Positions 24,695-34,003 of a stretch of 64,000 nt of DNA are shown here, piece by piece. The stretch covers positions 4,092,001 to 4,156,000 of the forward strand of contig NZ_JAFBBY010000001.1 of assembly GCF_016907515.1 (NCBI RefSeq). The letters run 5' to 3'. A model generated the notes under the pieces. That model ran no database searches. It saw only the letters and a list, made by a program, of their open reading frames with translations, and was not told where the DNA came from. A program made the translations under genes and the position numbers. Numbering within the stretch: the stretch's first letter is position 1; each line of letters begins with the position of its first letter. Source of the DNA: Nocardioides nitrophenolicus. GTDB lineage: Bacteria > Actinomycetota > Actinomycetes > Propionibacteriales > Nocardioidaceae.

Positions 24695-27276
24695 CCGGCC
24701 GACCGGACGGGGGGCTCACCGTAGAGCGTGGTGCGCTCGCGCACCGGCCGGTCGATGCCGGCGCCGATCTCGGTGAGCTCCTCGACGGTCTTGGCGGAGC
24801 CGTGCTCGGAGCCGGCCATCCGGGAGATGGTCTCCTCCATCAGGGTGCCGCCGAGGTCGTTGGCGCCGGCGTTGAGCATGGCGCGGGTGCCGTCGACGCC
24901 GAGCTTGACCCAGCTGGTCTGGATGTTGGCGATCCGGCCGTGGAGCAGGATCCGGGCCATCGCGTGCACGGCGAGGTTGTCGCGCAGCGTGGGGCCGGGC
25001 CGGGCGACGCCGGCGAGGTAGATCGGCGAGCTGGTGTGGACGAACGGGAGCGGCACGAACTCGGTGAACCCGCCGGACCCGTTCTCGGCGGCGGTGTCCT
25101 GGACCTGCTTGAGCACGTTGAGGTGGCCGACCCAGTGCCGCGGGTTGTCGACGTGGCCGTACATCATCGTGGAGGTGGTCGGCAGCCCGATCCGGTGGGC
25201 GGTGGAGACGATCTCGATCCAGGTCCGGGCCGGCAGCTTGCCCTTGGTGAGCACCCAGCGCACCTCGTCGTCGAGGATCTCCGCGGCGGTGCCGGGCAGC
25301 GACCCGAGGCCGGACTCGCGGGCCTTGATCAGGAAGTCCTCGATGGACAGGCCGGTGCGGGCGGTGCCGTTGACGACCTCCATCGGGGAGAAGGCGTGGA
25401 CGTGCATGTCCGGCACCCGCTGCTTGACCGCGGCGGCGATGTCGAAGTACGCCGACGCGGGCAGCTCGGGGTCGATGCCACCCTGCATGCAGACCTCGGT
25501 GGCACCGAGCTCCCAGGCCTCCTGGGCGCGGTCGGCGACCTCGGCGTACGACAGGGAGTAGGCGTCGGCGTCGGTGCGGCGCTGGGCGAAGGCGCAGAAC
25601 CGGCAGCCGACGTAGCAGACGTTGGTGAAGTTGATGTTCCTGTTGACGACGTAGGTGACCTCGTCGCCGACCGCCTCGCGGCGCAGGTCGTCGGCCAGGC
25701 GCACGACCGAGCGCAGCAGGTCGCCCTCGGCGGTCATCAGGGTGAGGGCGTGCTCGTCGGACAGGTTGCCCGGGTCGGCCTCCGCCGCGGCCATGGCCGA
25801 TAGTCCCGGGGTAAAAGCACCGATATTCGGCGCGTCACGGTGCTTTTGAGCAGGGACTACCCCGGTGGCGGAGGTGTGGGCGGCGGCCTCGCGTACGGCG
25901 GCCCAGTCGCCGTAGACCGAGCCGAAGTCGCTGCGGCGGTCGTCGGTGCGGCCCTCGGTGTCGACGGCCTGGTGGAGGTCGACCCGGCCGGCCGACTCCA
26001 GGCCGCCGTCGGGCTCCTGCCAGGGCAGCCCGGTCGGCTTGACGCCCGGGACCGCGAGCCCGTCGGGGCCGGCCAGGGCGGCGACGTGGGCATGGAGCCG
26101 CGGGTCGATCCAGGCCTCGCCGCGCTGGAGCGCGCCGACGACGTACTCCGGGTGCACGGTCAGTCGGGCCCGGAGCTCGAAGCCGCAGGTTGCGGTGATC
26201 GAGCGGAGCCGGTCGAGCGAGGGCCAGGGGCGCTCGGGGTTCACGTGGTCGGGGGTCAGCGGCGACACGCCGCCCCAGTCGTCGATGCCCGCGTCGAGCA
26301 GCGCGCGGCACTCCTCGAGGTCCACCAGGTTGGGCGGGGCCTGGATCCGGGCCTTCGGGCCGAGCACCAGCCGGGTGACGGCGATCGCGGCGCGGTACTC
26401 GGCGAGGCCGAGGTCGTCGACATGGCGCATCGCGGTGTCGGGCTTGGCCCGGAAGTTCTGGACGATGACCTCCTGCACGGCGCCATAGGCCCGGGAGGTC
26501 TGGCGCAGCGCGAAGATCGTCTCGGCCCGCTCGGTCAGGGTCTCGCCGATGCCGACGAGCAGGCCGGTCGTGAACGGGATGCCGTGGCGACCGGCGTCCT
26601 CGAGGACCCGGAGCCGGACGGCGGGGTCCTTGTCGGGAGAGCCGTAGTGGGCCAGGCCCTTGGTCTCGAACAGCCGCCGCGAGGTGGTCTCGAGCATCAT
26701 CCCCATCGAGGGGGAGACCGGCTTGAGCCGGTTGAGCTCCTCCCACGACATCACGCCGGGGTTGAGGTGGGGCAGCAGCCCGGTCTCCTCCAGCACCCGG
26801 ACCGCCATCGCCCTGATGTAGGCCAGGGTCGAGTCGTAGCCCTGCTCGTCGAGCCAGGCCTGGGCCTCGGGCCAGCGGTCCTCGGGCCGGTCGCCCAGGG
26901 TGAACAGCGCCTCCAGGCAGCCGAGCTCGGCGCCCTGGCGGGCGATGTCGAGGATCTCGTCGGGCGACAGGTACGGCGCCCGGCCCTCTCGTGCGGCGTG
27001 GCCGGGCGTCTCCACGAAGGTGCAGTAGTGGCACCGGTCGCGACACAGCTTGGTGATCGGGATGAACACCTTGGGGGAGTAGGTGACGACGCCGGCCCGC
27101 CCCGCGGCGACCAGTCCGGCGTCGCGGACCTTCGCCGCCGCGGCACTGAGCCGGTCGAGGTCCTCGCCGGTCGCGGCGAGCAGGGCGGTCGTCTCCGCGA
27201 GGTCGAGCGCGGCGCCGCGCTCGGCACGGGCGAGCGCCCGGCGGATCTGCTGGGGGGTGGGGCCTTCGACGGTCAT
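24691..27276 (-). CDS. fbiC: FbiC: fused CofG/CofH, FO synthase for coenzyme F420
   Basis: This 861-residue radical SAM protein makes FO (7,8-didemethyl-8-hydroxy-5-deazariboflavin), the chromophore of F420, from tyrosine and 5-amino-6-ribitylamino-uracil. The CofG half has CxxxCxxC at C78, C82 and C85 (LCRDRCHYC). The CofH half has its own cluster at about C554, C558 and C561 (CYVGCRFC). The linker, around residues 473-492, is encoded by an in-frame 59-bp palindrome. FO should serve the nearby F420 enzymes (LLM oxidoreductase and NADPH:F420 reductase). A TAGCCT box nine bases before the ATG suggests a very short or absent leader. Confidence 0.96.
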   Translation of the reverse strand: MTVEGPTPQQIRRALARAERGAALDLAETTALLAATGEDLDRLSAAAAKVRDAGLVAAGRAGVVTYSPKVFIPITKLCRDRCHYCTFVETPGHAAREGRAPYLSPDEILDIARQGAELGCLEALFTLGDRPEDRWPEAQAWLDEQGYDSTLAYIRAMAVRVLEETGLLPHLNPGVMSWEELNRLKPVSPSMGMMLETTSRRLFETKGLAHYGSPDKDPAVRLRVLEDAGRHGIPFTTGLLVGIGETLTERAETIFALRQTSRAYGAVQEVIVQNFRAKPDTAMRHVDDLGLAEYRAAIAVTRLVLGPKARIQAPPNLVDLEECRALLDAGIDDWGGVSPLTPDHVNPERPWPSLDRLRSITATCGFELRARLTVHPEYVVGALQRGEAWIDPRLHAHVAALAGPDGLAVPGVKPTGLPWQEPDGGLESAGRVDLHQAVDTEGRTDDRRSDFGSVYGDWAAVREAAAHTSATGVVPAQKHRDAPNIGAFTPGLSAMAAAEADPGNLSDEHALTLMTAEGDLLRSVVRLADDLRREAVGDEVTYVVNRNINFTNVCYVGCRFCAFAQRRTDADAYSLSYAEVADRAQEAWELGATEVCMQGGIDPELPASAYFDIAAAVKQRVPDMHVHAFSPMEVVNGTARTGLSIEDFLIKARESGLGSLPGTAAEILDDEVRWVLTKGKLPARTWIEIVSTAHRIGLPTTSTMMYGHVDNPRHWVGHLNVLKQVQDTAAENGSGGFTEFVPLPFVHTSSPIYLAGVARPGPTLRDNLAVHAMARILLHGRIANIQTSWVKLGVDGTRAMLNAGANDLGGTLMEETISRMAGSEHGSAKTVEELTEIGAGIDRPVRERTTLYGEPPVRSAG
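25801..25859. repeat. 59-bp palindromic element inside the fbiC linker
   Basis: TAGTCCC (25801-25807) and AAAAGCACCG (25813-25822) are mirrored by CGGTGCTTTT (25838-25847) and GGGACTA (25853-25859), with 5-base unpaired bulges between the arms. AT content is far higher than in the rest of fbiC. It keeps the reading frame and encodes about 20 residues between the CofG and CofH domains. Confidence 0.8.
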
Positions 27277-27344
27277 GGCGCATTCAGGCTACCGGCCATC
27301 CCTGCGGATGGTTAGGGAGGTCGAGGGCCGGACGGGTCACGGGG

Positions 27345-28571
27345 TCAGTTCGGGATCCTCGCGGTCAGCTCGCCCACCCGGGCGACGAACCTGCCGTGGT
27401 AGGAGCCGGGGAAGCTCCAGGTCACCACGGTGCCGCGGCCGCCCGGCAGCGCGGTGACGGTGTTGCTGCATCCGCCGCTGACCGACATGCAGCTGCCGCC
27501 GTCGCTGGTGAAGGTGGCGGTGACCCGGGCCAGGTCGCGAAACCCGGCGTAGTGCAGCCGGAAGGCGTAGCAGCCGGGCTCGGCGGTGCAGCGGGCCAGC
27601 CGCTTCCACCAGATCCGGCGCGGCTTCGCCGTCCCGCAGAGCTCCTGCTCGGCCTCGGCGGTCGATCCCCACGGGTAGGTGGTCACCGCCTGCGCCCGGA
27701 CGCACGCCTCGGCGCCGCCCTCCTCGGTCTCGACCGTGGTCGACGAGCCGTCGAGCGGCGTCCAGTCGCCCGGTCCGCCGGTGCTGATGACGACGTCGCC
27801 CTCCGGCGCGGCGAAGGTGAACTCCACCGCGCGGTACGCCGGGCGCGCGGTCGCCTCGGGAGCCGGCGGCGTCGACAGGTAGCACTCGTCGAGCGCCTCG
27901 ACCGCCGTGGCGGCCTCCTCGTCGACGGCCTCCTTGCCGGTGGCGAGGGTGAGCGTGTCGTGGGCGAACCAGGCGCTCATCGTCTCGGCGCCGATGTCGT
28001 CGAGGCAGTCGGTGTCGTCGAGCTTCCACGCGGCGCCGACCTGCTCGGCCCAGTCGCCGGTGCACTCGAGCAGCCGGGCGTAGAAGTCGGTGGCGTCCGT
28101 GGCCCGCCACTCGCCCCGGTAGGTCCAGTCGTCGCCGCCGTGCTCGACCAGCCCGCGCTCCTCCAGCCCGCCCGAGCGGTGCGCGTGGACCAGGTCGTCG
28201 ACCGCGCACTCGACGTCGGCGCGGCCGGCCCAGGCCGGTCGCTCGACGCCGTCGACGATCGCCCGGGCCGCGTCCTCGTCGGCCGCGCTGAGCGGCCCGA
28301 TCCCGAGCCGACCGGTGGCGTAGAGCCAGCCGGCGACGCCGATGCCGACCACCAGGACGAGCGCGAGCCCGCTCGCGACCACCAGCCCCACCCGGCTCCG
28401 GCGCGGTGGCGGCGGGCCGAAGCCGCCGTAGCCCGGGAAGGGTCCGTACGGCGGCGGTGGCGGCGGCCCGGGCGGCGGTGTCCACTGCGGCGGCAGCGCG
28501 GTCGGCGCCTGGGCGGGAGGGATCCAGGTCGGTGGCCCGACCGGCCGACCCGGGGTCGTCTCGTCGTTCAT
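27345..28571 (-). CDS. Membrane-anchored protein with proline-rich cytoplasmic N-terminus
   Basis: This 408-residue protein has a Pro/Gly-rich N-terminus (residues 1-58), one membrane segment (about 60-85, VGLVVASGLALVLVVGIGVAGW) and a 320-residue extracytoplasmic part with ten or more Cys that probably form disulfides. No catalytic motif is visible. I cannot assign a family beyond this layout, which is common among actinobacterial envelope proteins. It is separated from the MMPL gene by a strong terminator, so it has its own promoter. Confidence 0.75.
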   Translation of the reverse strand: MNDETTPGRPVGPPTWIPPAQAPTALPPQWTPPPGPPPPPPYGPFPGYGGFGPPPPRRSRVGLVVASGLALVLVVGIGVAGWLYATGRLGIGPLSAADEDAARAIVDGVERPAWAGRADVECAVDDLVHAHRSGGLEERGLVEHGGDDWTYRGEWRATDATDFYARLLECTGDWAEQVGAAWKLDDTDCLDDIGAETMSAWFAHDTLTLATGKEAVDEEAATAVEALDECYLSTPPAPEATARPAYRAVEFTFAAPEGDVVISTGGPGDWTPLDGSSTTVETEEGGAEACVRAQAVTTYPWGSTAEAEQELCGTAKPRRIWWKRLARCTAEPGCYAFRLHYAGFRDLARVTATFTSDGGSCMSVSGGCSNTVTALPGGRGTVVTWSFPGSYHGRFVARVGELTARIPN

Positions 28572-28584
28572 CCGGAAGGTCCCT

Positions 28585-28620
28585 TGCTCCCACGGGCCGC
28601 CCGTTCGGCCCGTGGGAGCA
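28585..28620 (-). terminator. Terminator downstream of the MMPL gene
   Basis: Perfect 15-bp arms TGCTCCCACGGGCCG (28585-28599) and CGGCCCGTGGGAGCA (28606-28620) enclose a 6-base loop. It lies 17 bp beyond the MMPL stop and just before the start of the downstream gene. Confidence 0.75.
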
Positions 28621-28637
28621 TCGTAGGGAACTCCTGC

Positions 28638-30776
28638 CTAGACGCTCGTGGTCTGCAGGTCCGGCTCGGCCTCGGGCTCGGCCGCGGGCGTAGCCCGGTC
28701 GAGCTTGCTGGGCCACCAGATCCTCCCGCCGAGGTCGAGGTTGAGCGCGGTGACCAGCACCGAGCGGACGATCATGGTGTCGAGCAGGACGCCGAGGGCG
28801 ACCGTGGTGCCGAGCTGCAGGGTGAAGGTCATCGGCATCGTGGCGAGCATCGCGAAGGTCGCGGCCAGCACGAGTCCGGCGGAGGTGATCACGCCGCCGG
28901 TCGACGACAGGGCGATCAACGACCCGCGCCGGGTTCCGTGGATCGCCGCCTCCTCGCGCACCCGGGTCATCAAGAAGATGTTGTAGTCGATGCCCAGGGC
29001 GACCAGGAAGACGAACGCGAACAGCGGGAAGCCCGGATCGGTGTGCTCGCGGCCGTAGAGCAGGTCGAAGACCAGGCCGGAGATGCCGAGGGCGGCGCCG
29101 AACGACAAGATCACGGTCCCGATGAGGAGGACGGGCGACAGGATCGACCTCAGCAGCCCGGCCAGGATCAGCAGCACGGCGCCGAGCACGATCGGGATGA
29201 TCACCTTGTTGTCGCGGGCCGACGCATCCATGATGTCGATCGACACCGCGGTCATGCCGGTGGTCAGCGCGTCCGCGTCGGGCACCTGGTGGACGGCGCT
29301 GCGGACGTCCTCGACCGCCGCCGTGGCCGCGTCGGAGTAGGGGTCGCTCGTGAGGTCGGCGACGATCAGCGCGATCCCGTCCTTGTCGGCGACCGCGACC
29401 GGGGCGGAGATTCCCTCGACCTTCGACATCGCGGCGATCACGTCGTCGGCGCGGTCGGCGTTCGCCACGACCTGGATCGGCGTGCTCGCGTCGACCAGGC
29501 CGTGCTCGACGAGGATCGTCTGACCGATCACGGAGTCCTGGTCCTTGGTGTACTGCTCGTCGCTCGGGATGCCGCCCGTGTCGAGGCGCAGGAAGCCCAG
29601 GCACAGCAGGCCGAGCACGGCTGCCGTACCGATCCAGACCAGGCGCGGCCGCGGGGCGATGCCCGCGCCGACCTTGGCCCACAGGCCCGAGGCCGTCGGC
29701 TCGGTGCTGCCGAAGTGGGGGACGAAGGGCCAGAACACCCAGCGCCCGCAGATCACCAGCAGCGCCGGCAGCAGGGTGACCATCACGACGAAGGTGACCG
29801 CGATGCCGACCGCGTTGGCGGGGCCCATTCCGGCGGTCGAGTTGAGGTCGGCGAACATCAGGCAGAGCAGGCCGACCACGACGGTCGCCGAGCTGGCCAG
29901 GATGGCGGGAGCGGCCCGGTGCAAGGCGAACGCCATCGCCTCGTGCCGGTCCTCGTGGCGGCGCAGCTCCTCGCGGTAGCGGGCGACGAGCAACAGGGCG
30001 TAGTCGGTGCCGGCGCCGATCACGAGCACGGTGAGGATGAACTGGCTCTGCCCGTTGACGGTGAGGCTGGTGTTCTTGGCGAGCAGGTAGAGCACGCCCA
30101 TCGAGGCCCCGAGGCCGACCACGGCGGTGATGATCGGCAGCAGCCACAGGATGGGGCTGCGGTAGGTGACGAGCAGGATGAGGACGACGACGCCGAGGGT
30201 GATCAGCAGCAGGTTGCTGTCGCCCGAGGAGAAGATGGTCGCGGCGTCGGCGCTCTGGCCGCCGGCCCCGGCGAGGTAGGACCTGACCCCGTCGATCGCG
30301 ATGATCTTGTCGATCTTCGGCTTGAGGTCCGGCAGCACCTCCCAGAGCTCGTCGCCGTAGTTGACGGTGAACTCGAGCTTGGCGACCTTGCCGTCCGCGG
30401 ACACGAACGGCGCGGGTACGCCGGCCGCCTGCGCGGCCTGCGGGGTGACGACGTCGCTGACGCCGTCGAGCTTCCCGATCTCGCCGCCCTGGGTCTCGAT
30501 GTCGGCGAGGTCGGCGTCGGTGAGGCCCGACGCGCGGTAGTAGACGACGGTCGTGCCGACGTCGTAGGGGTCCTGGAAGGCCTCGAGCCTCTCGAAGCCC
30601 TTGGTCGACTCGGCGCTCTCGGGCAGCCAGGACTCGGTCTCGTTGTTCTGGACGTCCACGAGCTTCCCGGCGAAGGAGGCCAGGCCGCCGGCGATCACGA
30701 TGACCGCGACGAGGACGATCCACTTGGTGACGGGGCCGGTCAGCCGGCCGGCGATCTGACGGTGCATGGCGCTCAC
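28638..30776 (-). CDS. MMPL-family RND transporter
   Basis: This 712-residue protein has the two-fold layout of MMPL transporters: a membrane helix, a large extracytoplasmic domain and five helices, repeated twice. Both proton-relay GxxxDY motifs are present (GAGTDYALLLVARYREE and LGIDYNIFLMTRVREE). Such proteins export lipids, siderophores or drugs using the proton gradient. The short length without a C-terminal extension is typical of Streptomyces/Nocardioides members. No neighbouring gene points to a substrate. A GGAGAAG ribosome binding site precedes the ATG. Confidence 0.93.
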   Translation of the reverse strand: MSAMHRQIAGRLTGPVTKWIVLVAVIVIAGGLASFAGKLVDVQNNETESWLPESAESTKGFERLEAFQDPYDVGTTVVYYRASGLTDADLADIETQGGEIGKLDGVSDVVTPQAAQAAGVPAPFVSADGKVAKLEFTVNYGDELWEVLPDLKPKIDKIIAIDGVRSYLAGAGGQSADAATIFSSGDSNLLLITLGVVVLILLVTYRSPILWLLPIITAVVGLGASMGVLYLLAKNTSLTVNGQSQFILTVLVIGAGTDYALLLVARYREELRRHEDRHEAMAFALHRAAPAILASSATVVVGLLCLMFADLNSTAGMGPANAVGIAVTFVVMVTLLPALLVICGRWVFWPFVPHFGSTEPTASGLWAKVGAGIAPRPRLVWIGTAAVLGLLCLGFLRLDTGGIPSDEQYTKDQDSVIGQTILVEHGLVDASTPIQVVANADRADDVIAAMSKVEGISAPVAVADKDGIALIVADLTSDPYSDAATAAVEDVRSAVHQVPDADALTTGMTAVSIDIMDASARDNKVIIPIVLGAVLLILAGLLRSILSPVLLIGTVILSFGAALGISGLVFDLLYGREHTDPGFPLFAFVFLVALGIDYNIFLMTRVREEAAIHGTRRGSLIALSSTGGVITSAGLVLAATFAMLATMPMTFTLQLGTTVALGVLLDTMIVRSVLVTALNLDLGGRIWWPSKLDRATPAAEPEAEPDLQTTSV

Positions 30777-30901
30777 ACTTCTCCAGGGAGGGGGACGACG
30801 GCATCGGGGATTCCTCCGGACCGACCCTGAGATCGCCCCTGAATCATCGCCGGGCGGGAACTCTTTGCCTTCGCCGGAATTCTCCGTCGAGCACCAGACG
30901 C

Positions 30902-30938
30902 ACGACGACCCCGAAATGTGACATTCCGGGGTCGTCGT
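30902..30938 (-). terminator. Terminator downstream of the acyl-CoA dehydrogenase gene
   Basis: ACGACGACCCCG and CGGGGTCGTCGT form a 12-bp stem extended by a near-palindromic AATGTGACATT loop. It lies about 20 bp beyond the acyl-CoA dehydrogenase stop, on the same strand. Confidence 0.7.
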
Positions 30939-30956
30939 GGGTCGTGCGTGGGGGGA

Positions 30957-32105
30957 TCAGAGGCCGAGGAAGCGCCCGATGATCTCCTTCTGGATCTCGG
31001 TGGTGCCGCCGTAGATCGTCTGGATCCGGGTGTCGGCGTACGCCTTGGCGATGGGGTACTCGAGCATGTAGCCGTAGCCGCCGTGCATCTGCAGGCCCTG
31101 GTCGACGATCTTCTTCTGCAGCTCGGTGGTCCACCACTTCGCCATCGACGCGAGTGCGGTGTCGACCTGGCCCTGGTTGAGCAGCTCGACGCAGTGGTTG
31201 ACGAAGGTGCGCGCGACATAGGCCTCGGTCGCCATCTCGGCGAGCACGAACCGGGTGTTCTGGAACTTCCCGATCGGCTTGCCGAACGCCTCGCGGCTCT
31301 TGACGTAGTCGAGGGTCAGGTCGAGGACGTGCTCGATCGCCGCGATCGCGATGGTGGCGATCGAGACCCGCTCCTGGGGGAGGTTCTGCATCAGGTAGAC
31401 GAAGCCCTGCCCCTCCTCGCCGAGCAGGTTGGCCTTGGGGACCTCGACGTCGTCGAAGCTCAGCTCCGCGGTGTCCTGGGCCTTGAGCCCGAGCTTGTCG
31501 AGGTTGCGGCCTCGGGTGAACCCGGCCATGCCCTCCTCGACGACCAGCAGGCTGATGCCGTGGGCGCCGGCGTCGGGGTTGGTGCGGGCCACGACGATCA
31601 CCAGGTCGGAGTGGATGCCGTTGGTGATGAAGGTCTTCGAGCCGTTGAGGACGTAGTGGTCGCCCTTGTCGACGGCGGTGGTGCGGATGCCCTGGAGGTC
31701 GGAGCCGGCGCCCGGCTCGGTCATCGCGATCGCGGTGACGATGTCGCCGGACACGGTGCCGGGCAGCCAGCGGGCCTTCTGCTCGTCGTTGGCGAGCGCG
31801 ACCAGGTAGGGGACGGTGATGTCGTTGTGGAGGGCGAAGCCGAGCCCGCTGGCGTGGGCCCGCGTGATCTCCTCGGTGAGCACCATGTTGTAGCGGAAGT
31901 CCTTGATGCCGGGGCCGTCGTGCTCCTCGGGGACCTCGAAGCCGAGCAGGCCCGCCTGGCCGGCCTTGCGCCAGACCTCGCGGTCGACCAGGCCGTCCTT
32001 CTCCCACTGCTCGTGGAAGGGCACGACCTCGCGCTCGAGGAAGGTGCGCGCGGTCTTGCGGAAGTCCTCGTGCTCGGTCTCGTAGATGCTGGGACGCTCG
32101 GGCAT
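30957..32105 (-). CDS. Acyl-CoA dehydrogenase
   Basis: This 382-residue flavoenzyme has the family landmarks AMTEPGAGSDLQGIRT, GSKTFITNG, QMHGGYGYMLEYPI and YGGTTEIQKEIIGR. The active-site Glu position at the YGGTTEIQ end matches short/medium-chain acyl-CoA dehydrogenases. It should introduce the alpha-beta double bond in an acyl-CoA and pass electrons to ETF. It overlaps the upstream LLM gene by one base of ATGA, so the pair forms an operon. The chain length cannot be read from the sequence. Confidence 0.93.
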   Translation of the reverse strand: MPERPSIYETEHEDFRKTARTFLEREVVPFHEQWEKDGLVDREVWRKAGQAGLLGFEVPEEHDGPGIKDFRYNMVLTEEITRAHASGLGFALHNDITVPYLVALANDEQKARWLPGTVSGDIVTAIAMTEPGAGSDLQGIRTTAVDKGDHYVLNGSKTFITNGIHSDLVIVVARTNPDAGAHGISLLVVEEGMAGFTRGRNLDKLGLKAQDTAELSFDDVEVPKANLLGEEGQGFVYLMQNLPQERVSIATIAIAAIEHVLDLTLDYVKSREAFGKPIGKFQNTRFVLAEMATEAYVARTFVNHCVELLNQGQVDTALASMAKWWTTELQKKIVDQGLQMHGGYGYMLEYPIAKAYADTRIQTIYGGTTEIQKEIIGRFLGL

Positions 32106-33142
32106 CAGCTCACCCACTCCTTGATCTGTGCGATGGTCGCGGCGGGGTCGTCGCTCGCGGGGGAAACGGACAGGTTGGTGACGCCGGACTCCCGGAAGGC
32201 GGCGATCCGCTCCTGGACGTACGACGCCGGGCCGACCAGGTTGCCGGCCTCGAGCCACTCGAGGGGGACGAGTGCCTCGGCCTCCTTCTTCTTGCCCGAC
32301 AGGTAGAGATCCTGGATCTCCTTGGCCTCCTTCTCGAAGCCGTACTCGCAGGCGAGCTGGTTGTAGAAGTTCTTGTCGCGCGCGCCCATGCCGCCGACGT
32401 AGAGCGCGTAGAGCGGGCGCATGAAGTCGAGCAGCGCCTTGGTCTCCGGGCCCTCGCCGATCGCGACCATGCCGCCGGCGGAGATCTCCAGCGGCTTCAG
32501 GCCCGCGGAGCGCTTCGCGGCGCCGCGCGCCAGCGGCTCGCCCCAGACCTCGGCGGCCTTCTCGGGGTAGTAGAGGAACGGCAGCCAGCCGTCGGCGACC
32601 TCGGCGGTCATCGCGACGTTCTTGTCGCCGAGCGCCGCGACCCAGATCGGCAGGTCGGCCCGCTCGGGGCGGTTGAGCAGCTTGAGCGGCTTGCCGAGGC
32701 CGAGCCCCTGGCCCTCGGGGAGGGGGACCTGGATGGTCGTGCCCTGGTAGTCGAGGCGTTCGCCGCGCAGACCCGAGCGCAGCACCTCGATCACCTCGCG
32801 GGTGCGGGTGAGCGGCCGGTCGTAGGGCAGGCCGTGGAAGCCCTCGATCACCTGCGGCCCGGACGCGCCGAGGCCGAGGACCGCGCGTCCGCCGGAGACG
32901 TTGTCGAGGCCGGCCGCGGTCTGCAGCAGGGCGCCCGGCGTACGCGAGAAGACGTTGAGGATGCCGGCGCCGATCTCGACGGTCTCGGTCTTCGCGGCGA
33001 GGTAGCCCATCAGCGTGGGGGCGTCGAACCCGTACGGCTCGGCCACCCAGATGGTGTCGAGGCCGGCCTTCTCCAGGGCGACGACCTGGTCGGCCGACGC
33101 GCGCGGGTTGCCGGCGTAGACGAGGGGCATCGACAGCTTCAT
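32105..33142 (-). CDS. LLM-class F420-dependent oxidoreductase
   Basis: This 345-residue TIM-barrel protein belongs to the luciferase-like monooxygenase superfamily; LSMPLVYAGNP at the start and GRAVLGLGASGPQVIEGFHG are typical of F420-dependent mycobacterial members. It probably reduces or oxidises a lipid-derived carbonyl or alkene with F420. The start at 33142 (MKLSMPL) has a GGAAGGGACT ribosome binding site. It is followed by an acyl-CoA dehydrogenase and lies opposite the NADPH:F420 reductase gene, with a perfect palindrome between them. Confidence 0.87.
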   Translation of the reverse strand: MKLSMPLVYAGNPRASADQVVALEKAGLDTIWVAEPYGFDAPTLMGYLAAKTETVEIGAGILNVFSRTPGALLQTAAGLDNVSGGRAVLGLGASGPQVIEGFHGLPYDRPLTRTREVIEVLRSGLRGERLDYQGTTIQVPLPEGQGLGLGKPLKLLNRPERADLPIWVAALGDKNVAMTAEVADGWLPFLYYPEKAAEVWGEPLARGAAKRSAGLKPLEISAGGMVAIGEGPETKALLDFMRPLYALYVGGMGARDKNFYNQLACEYGFEKEAKEIQDLYLSGKKKEAEALVPLEWLEAGNLVGPASYVQERIAAFRESGVTNLSVSPASDDPAATIAQIKEWVS

Positions 33143-33208
33143 GAGAGTCCCTTCCGGCCTCGCGGCCACGGTGACGAGGTGCCGGTGATCCGTCACCGAC
33201 AGCGCAAC

Positions 33209-33229
33209 TGTGACAGTAATACTGTCACA
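33209..33229. promoter_or_regulatory. Perfect palindromic operator in the LLM/npdG divergent region
   Basis: TGTGACAGT, a 3-base AAT centre and ACTGTCACA form a perfect palindrome between the divergent LLM and NADPH:F420 reductase genes. Size and symmetry fit a TetR-type dimer. The site is placed to control both directions. No regulator gene lies next to it in this window. Confidence 0.6.
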
Positions 33230-33294
33230 ATGTCCATGGCCGCCGGGGGTGAGACGGGCCGCGGGCACCCGGTGCCCGCGTGATAGGAGGAAGC

Positions 33295-33999
33295 GTGACT
33301 TCTTCTGAGACCCCCACGCGTTACACCGTCGCCGTGATCGGCGGCACCGGCCCGCAGGGCAAGGGCCTGGGCTACCGCTTCGCCCGCCACGGGCACGACA
33401 TCGTCCTCGGCTCCCGCGCCGCCGAGAAGGCCGAGGCCGTCGCCGACGAGGTGAGCTCCCGGCTCGCGTCCGTCGCCGGCGCGGGCACGGCGCGCGGCGC
33501 CGCCAACGCGGATGCCATCGCCGCCGCCGACGTCGTCCTCCTCGCCGTTCCGTACGACGGCCACGACGAGCTGGTCGCCTCCCTCGCCGAGGGCGGCGCC
33601 CTCGACGGCAAGACCGTCATCTCCTGCGTCAACCCGCTCGCCTTCGACAAGCGCGGCGCCCACGGCCGGGTCATCAACGGCGGCGAGGGCTCGGCCGCCG
33701 AGTCGGCTGCCGAGATCGTGCCCGGTGCGGTCGTGGTCGGTGCCTTCCACAACGTCGCGGCCCCCGCCCTGTGGGGCGAGGACGAGTTCCTCGACGAGGA
33801 CGTGATCGTCGTCGGCGACTCGGCCGAGGGCAAGCAGGTCGCCATCGACCTCGCCGCCTCGGTGACCGGCCGGCCCGGCGTCGACGGGGGCAAGCTCCGG
33901 CTCGCGCGGGTGCTCGAGCCGTTCACCGCCGTACTGATCTCGATCAACCGGAAGTACAAGACCCACTCGGGCATCCGGGTGACCGGCCTCGACCACTGA
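33295..33999 (+). CDS. npdG: NADPH:F420 oxidoreductase
   Basis: This 234-residue protein starts with a Rossmann fold of the F420H2:NADP type (VAVIGGTGPQGKGLGYRFARHGHD, then GSRAAEKAEA for the NADP phosphate). It carries the family motifs VLLAVPYDGH, SCVNPLAFD and GAFHNVAAPALWG. It transfers hydride between NADPH and F420, supplying reduced F420 for enzymes such as the divergent LLM oxidoreductase. The GTG at 33295 has an excellent AGGAGGAAG ribosome binding site; an in-frame ATG at 33280 lies upstream of that site and is rejected. Confidence 0.92.
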   Translation: MTSSETPTRYTVAVIGGTGPQGKGLGYRFARHGHDIVLGSRAAEKAEAVADEVSSRLASVAGAGTARGAANADAIAAADVVLLAVPYDGHDELVASLAEGGALDGKTVISCVNPLAFDKRGAHGRVINGGEGSAAESAAEIVPGAVVVGAFHNVAAPALWGEDEFLDEDVIVVGDSAEGKQVAIDLAASVTGRPGVDGGKLRLARVLEPFTAVLISINRKYKTHSGIRVTGLDH

Positions 34000-34003
34000 C
34001 CCG

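Noticed and set aside
27337..30804. Open frame over 1,000 codons across the MMPL gene and its neighbour
   Set aside because: It crosses a terminator and two recognised genes in another frame, and its translation is Arg/Gly repeats.
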